A DNA stretch of 21,686 nucleotides from Phoronis ovalis (lineage: Eukaryota > Phoronida > Phoronidae): assembly GCA_028565635.1 (NCBI GenBank), contig JAOXYB010097715.1, positions 1 through 21,686 on the forward strand, read 5' to 3'. The position numbers were made by a program, and so were the translations under genes. The notes under the pieces were generated by a model. That model saw only the letters and a list, made by a program, of their open reading frames with translations. It was not told the origin of the DNA and ran no database searches. This document shows, one piece after another, positions 19,801-21,686 of this stretch. Positions within the stretch are counted from its first letter, which is position 1. The number at the start of each line of letters is the position of its first letter.

Positions 19801-21519
19801 TTTCATGGTTTATCGTAGTCTGCAGTGACTGAACATTGTTTATGATAGAAAACATGATGAGTGGAGGAACACAATTATCTATATCATGAAGTTGCACTAT
19901 ACTTTTTTACAATCAGAAGTAAAAAAGTTGTGTGCTTTGGCCTTGGAAAAACAGTAACTATGTCATTTCATTTCTCTGTTTAAATTTTCAGAGTTTACCA
20001 TCTCTAGAAAAAGAAGTCGATGAATGGAAAAGGAAATATGATGCCCTGGGATCATTGGTTAAACTTAAGGAAAAAGTAGAGCAGTTGAAACGAGAAGCAA
20101 CATGGGCAACAGTTGGTGAAAAAGAAAAGGTATTAGTTCAGAATAGTATTTTTTTAAATAATACAGTCAATTATTTTAACTTTTCATATTCTGCTTAATT
20201 CCCTAATAACATAATTATGATTTTTCTAATGCTTGGTAAATGATCACAAATTATTGATGCAGCAAGTGAAAACAAAAAGTTTTAAAATTAAGATTCCTTA
20301 GAATCACCCAGATTTCTCATAAGATAGTTTTTAAAGTAATATAAAATATGTTGGAATGGAATTTTGACAGTGAATAACTAAAAACAAGATTACTAGAATC
20401 TAATAGAACATCCTTTAAGTATCAAATGAAATTTGTAGTACATTAGGCAATACTGTTGAATGGTTTGTATATGAGATGTGTATTTTTAATTGAAAGTATT
20501 TAATTTGCTTTACATATAAATTGTAGGTTTTAGAAACTACCAGAAAAGAGTTTGATTGGGAGCAAGCAAAAATGCCAAAGTTTGAAGCCAAAGTAAAGGA
20601 ATCTGTGGTTTGTATTTCGAATTACTCATATTTAGTGGTTCTAATCCAAATTAAAATATATCTTACATATTGCTAGTTACAGGATCAAGAACTGCAAGCA
20701 ACGGAACATGGTTTTGTGACTCCAAATGGGAGATTAATGCACCTCAACATGTTTTTGTCATGGATGCGTTTATCTTAGTGATAGTTATTCAAAACCAAAA
20801 AGACGCAAAATGTTGTGTTGTGTTGTGTATGCTGTTTTTCTAATGATGACATAATTTTATGTGCATAATCTTCATAGGAAAAAGAGAAGACTAGCTTACA
20901 AACTCATAACACAATTCAAAACGAATTAAAAGAAATGATTGTTAATGCTAAGGGTCTTCAACCTCAACATGCTGTAGCTAAGAAAGATCTAATGGATAAG
21001 AAGAACATTGCTCGTAAAACGCAGGTATGTTTGTGTGCTTTTGTTACCAAACACAAAAGCAAGCTCCAGTTGCTTATAGAGGGAAATTTATTGCATTCAA
21101 TGCACCGTAGACATGGTGATCATGTACAAAACAAAACAAACTACTTAAAACAAATATTAATTACTATAACAATAACAGTGATTGTATGTATAAAAAAAAC
21201 TTACTACTTATTTACTCTTTCACATTTTCTTACTTTCTGAAATTGTATGGAACTATTTGTAATTTATTTCGTTGATCGTTATTGTGTCAATGTAGTAAGT
21301 GTTTATTTATTTGTTTCTTGGAGTTCATATTAGATCTTGTTTGTCAGTCTAGTTTTAAAAATAGCTTTTAAGGTAAGGTGTTATATCATATGCATGTATA
21401 TGAAATATGCCTGATTGTTTTTACTTGCAGGGAGACTTACAGCGTGTTCAGAATGAAATCAAGTCATTGAACAGAGATAAGAATGAAATATTTCAAAGAA
21501 TTCAAGAACTAAAGAATAG
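16668..21519 (+). CDS. SMC6: Structural maintenance of chromosomes protein 6, N-terminal 406 codons (gene continues past window)
   Basis: CDS = join of 16668-16829, 17402-17622, 18045-18181, 18483-18625, 19384-19485, 19992-20129, 20527-20607, 20878-21024 and 21431-21519. All splice phases agree, and the last exon ends two bases into codon 407. Residues 1-54 are a disordered, basic then acidic tail. Residues 59-128 start the ATPase head ([12 protein letters not shown]) with Walker A GQNGSGKS at 89-96. [14 protein letters not shown] is an SMC6 hallmark, and the Q-loop is at 203-204 in AVLNQETS. From [11 protein letters not shown] (222) the coiled coil begins, to the edge of the window. The protein is the ATPase partner of SMC5 in the nuclear SMC5/6 complex for recombination repair and chromosome segregation. 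The full protein is normally about 1,100 residues, so hinge, Walker B and signature motif lie beyond the window. ATG 16668 has A at -3. Confidence 0.96.
17402..17622 (+). CDS. SMC6: SMC6 exon 2 (Walker A)
   Basis: The acceptor is CCTTGTAG and the donor GTAGGT after AAACA. It encodes K55 to K127 plus two bases. The Walker A loop is at 17504-17527. Confidence 0.96.
18045..18181 (+). CDS. SMC6: SMC6 exon 3
   Basis: The acceptor is TGTTTTGTAG and the donor GTAGGA. It completes Q128 and encodes [17 protein letters not shown] to KSKDG, matching the SMC6 head after the first conserved block. Confidence 0.95.
18483..18625 (+). CDS. SMC6: SMC6 exon 4 (Q-loop)
   Basis: The acceptor is TCTGTTCATAG and the donor GTAAAT. 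It encodes residues 174-221, including [20 protein letters not shown]. Confidence 0.96.
19384..19485 (+). CDS. SMC6: SMC6 exon 5 (head-coil junction)
   Basis: The acceptor is TTGCTTTCAG and the donor GTAAAT. It encodes residues 222-255, beginning [15 protein letters not shown], strongly conserved in SMC6. Confidence 0.96.
19992..20129 (+). CDS. SMC6: SMC6 exon 6 (coiled coil)
   Basis: The acceptor is AATTTTCAG and the donor GTATTA. It encodes residues 256-301. [13 protein letters not shown] aligns with the human segment before the long coil. Confidence 0.94.
20527..20607 (+). CDS. SMC6: SMC6 exon 7 (coiled coil)
   Basis: The acceptor is AATTGTAG and the donor GTTTGT (weak). It encodes residues 302-328, [15 protein letters not shown] to KVKESV. 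Confidence 0.85.
20878..21024 (+). CDS. SMC6: SMC6 exon 8 (coiled coil)
   Basis: The acceptor is ATCTTCATAG and the donor GTATGT. It encodes residues 329-377, Glu/Lys/Gln-rich heptad-like sequence with a Pro break near GLQPQHA, as in the corresponding human region. Confidence 0.92.
21431..21519 (+). CDS. SMC6: SMC6 exon 9 (coiled coil, last exon in window)
   Basis: The acceptor is TTACTTGCAG and the donor GTATTA. It encodes residues 378-406, [19 protein letters not shown] and on, plus two bases. Confidence 0.92.
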
Positions 21520-21614
21520 GTATTATTAATTTGTAACTGATAGGTTCCAGTGGTTGCGAAAGTAACACTATTTAGCAACACAGATTGACTGGCATGTAAA
21601 GCCTTGGGTTAATT

Positions 21615-21678
21615 GTACCCCCAGCAGTAGGCTGGAGGTACTTTGGATTTACCCTGTAACCGCCGCGTCCGCCGCGTC
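21615..21678. repeat. Hairpin followed by CGCCGCGTC duplication at the window edge
   Basis: The arms GTACCCCCAGC (21615-21625) and GCTGGAGGTAC (21631-21641) pair at 10 of 11 bases around a 5-base loop, inside SMC6 intron 9. CGCCGCGTC is repeated twice at 21661-21678, in contrast to the AT-rich intron. It resembles a dispersed repeat I associate with bivalve genomes, here cut off by the window end. Confidence 0.55.
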
Positions 21679-21686
21679 AAATTCAC

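Noticed and set aside
20681-20713. Possible SMC6 micro-exon ([11 protein letters not shown]) between exons 7 and 8
   Set aside because: The acceptor looks fair, but the in-phase donor (TTTGTGACT) is poor and the protein length already matches human SMC6 in this region without it.
1-21686. CRISPR array, prokaryotic operon, rRNA or tRNA genes
   Set aside because: No regular direct repeats with spacers, no bacterial gene organisation, and no recognisable structural RNA gene. Spliced genes show the window is animal nuclear DNA.

Overview
This is an AT-rich, intron-rich animal genomic window. Two single-copy housekeeping genes can be read exon by exon. The PPIE (cyclophilin 33) gene is on the minus strand, complete from ATG at 13034 to stop at 3554, with ten coding exons and 306 residues. 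The 5' part of SMC6 is on the plus strand from ATG at 16668: nine exons and 406 codons, running off the right edge. Intron-exon style, several 2A/PHD-type non-LTR retrotransposon remnants and a hairpin plus CGCCGCGTC repeat at the right edge suggest an aquatic invertebrate, most likely a mollusc such as a bivalve. The species assignment is inference.

Layout. 1-3370: intergenic, no firm gene. It holds a possible broken two-exon gene (789-1231), an unexplained open frame (1315-1827), ATTCACC-rich patches, and a scattered TTCAAAAGGGGGTGC repeat ending in a 12-C tract (2508-2863). 3375-13050: PPIE with its nine introns. Its first intron (10300-13000) holds the 5' part of a decayed non-LTR retrotransposon on the opposite strand to PPIE. 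That remnant carries a 2A-like NPGP motif and a PHD-like Cys cluster, and is split by a 265-bp foldback (MITE-like) element. 13050-16640: the intergenic block upstream of both genes. It contains the 3' end of a second non-LTR element (minus strand, 13690-14270) joined to an ORF1-like and promoter-like segment (14290-14880). It also holds an unrecognised intact 94-codon ORF with its own poly(A) signal (14997-15281), and a terminal-inverted-repeat element (15781-16412) containing a HIRAN-like open frame. 16640-21686: SMC6.

PPIE acts in the spliceosome and SMC6 in the SMC5/6 chromosome-maintenance complex. They are divergent (transcribed away from each other) but separated by about 3.6 kb of mobile DNA, so I see no sign of a shared promoter or functional unit. 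I did not find a convincing new multi-gene system. The best leads are the HIRAN-like transposon, the composite internally deleted LINE, the orphan 94-aa ORF, and SUMO-interacting-motif-like sequences in the SMC6 N-terminus.
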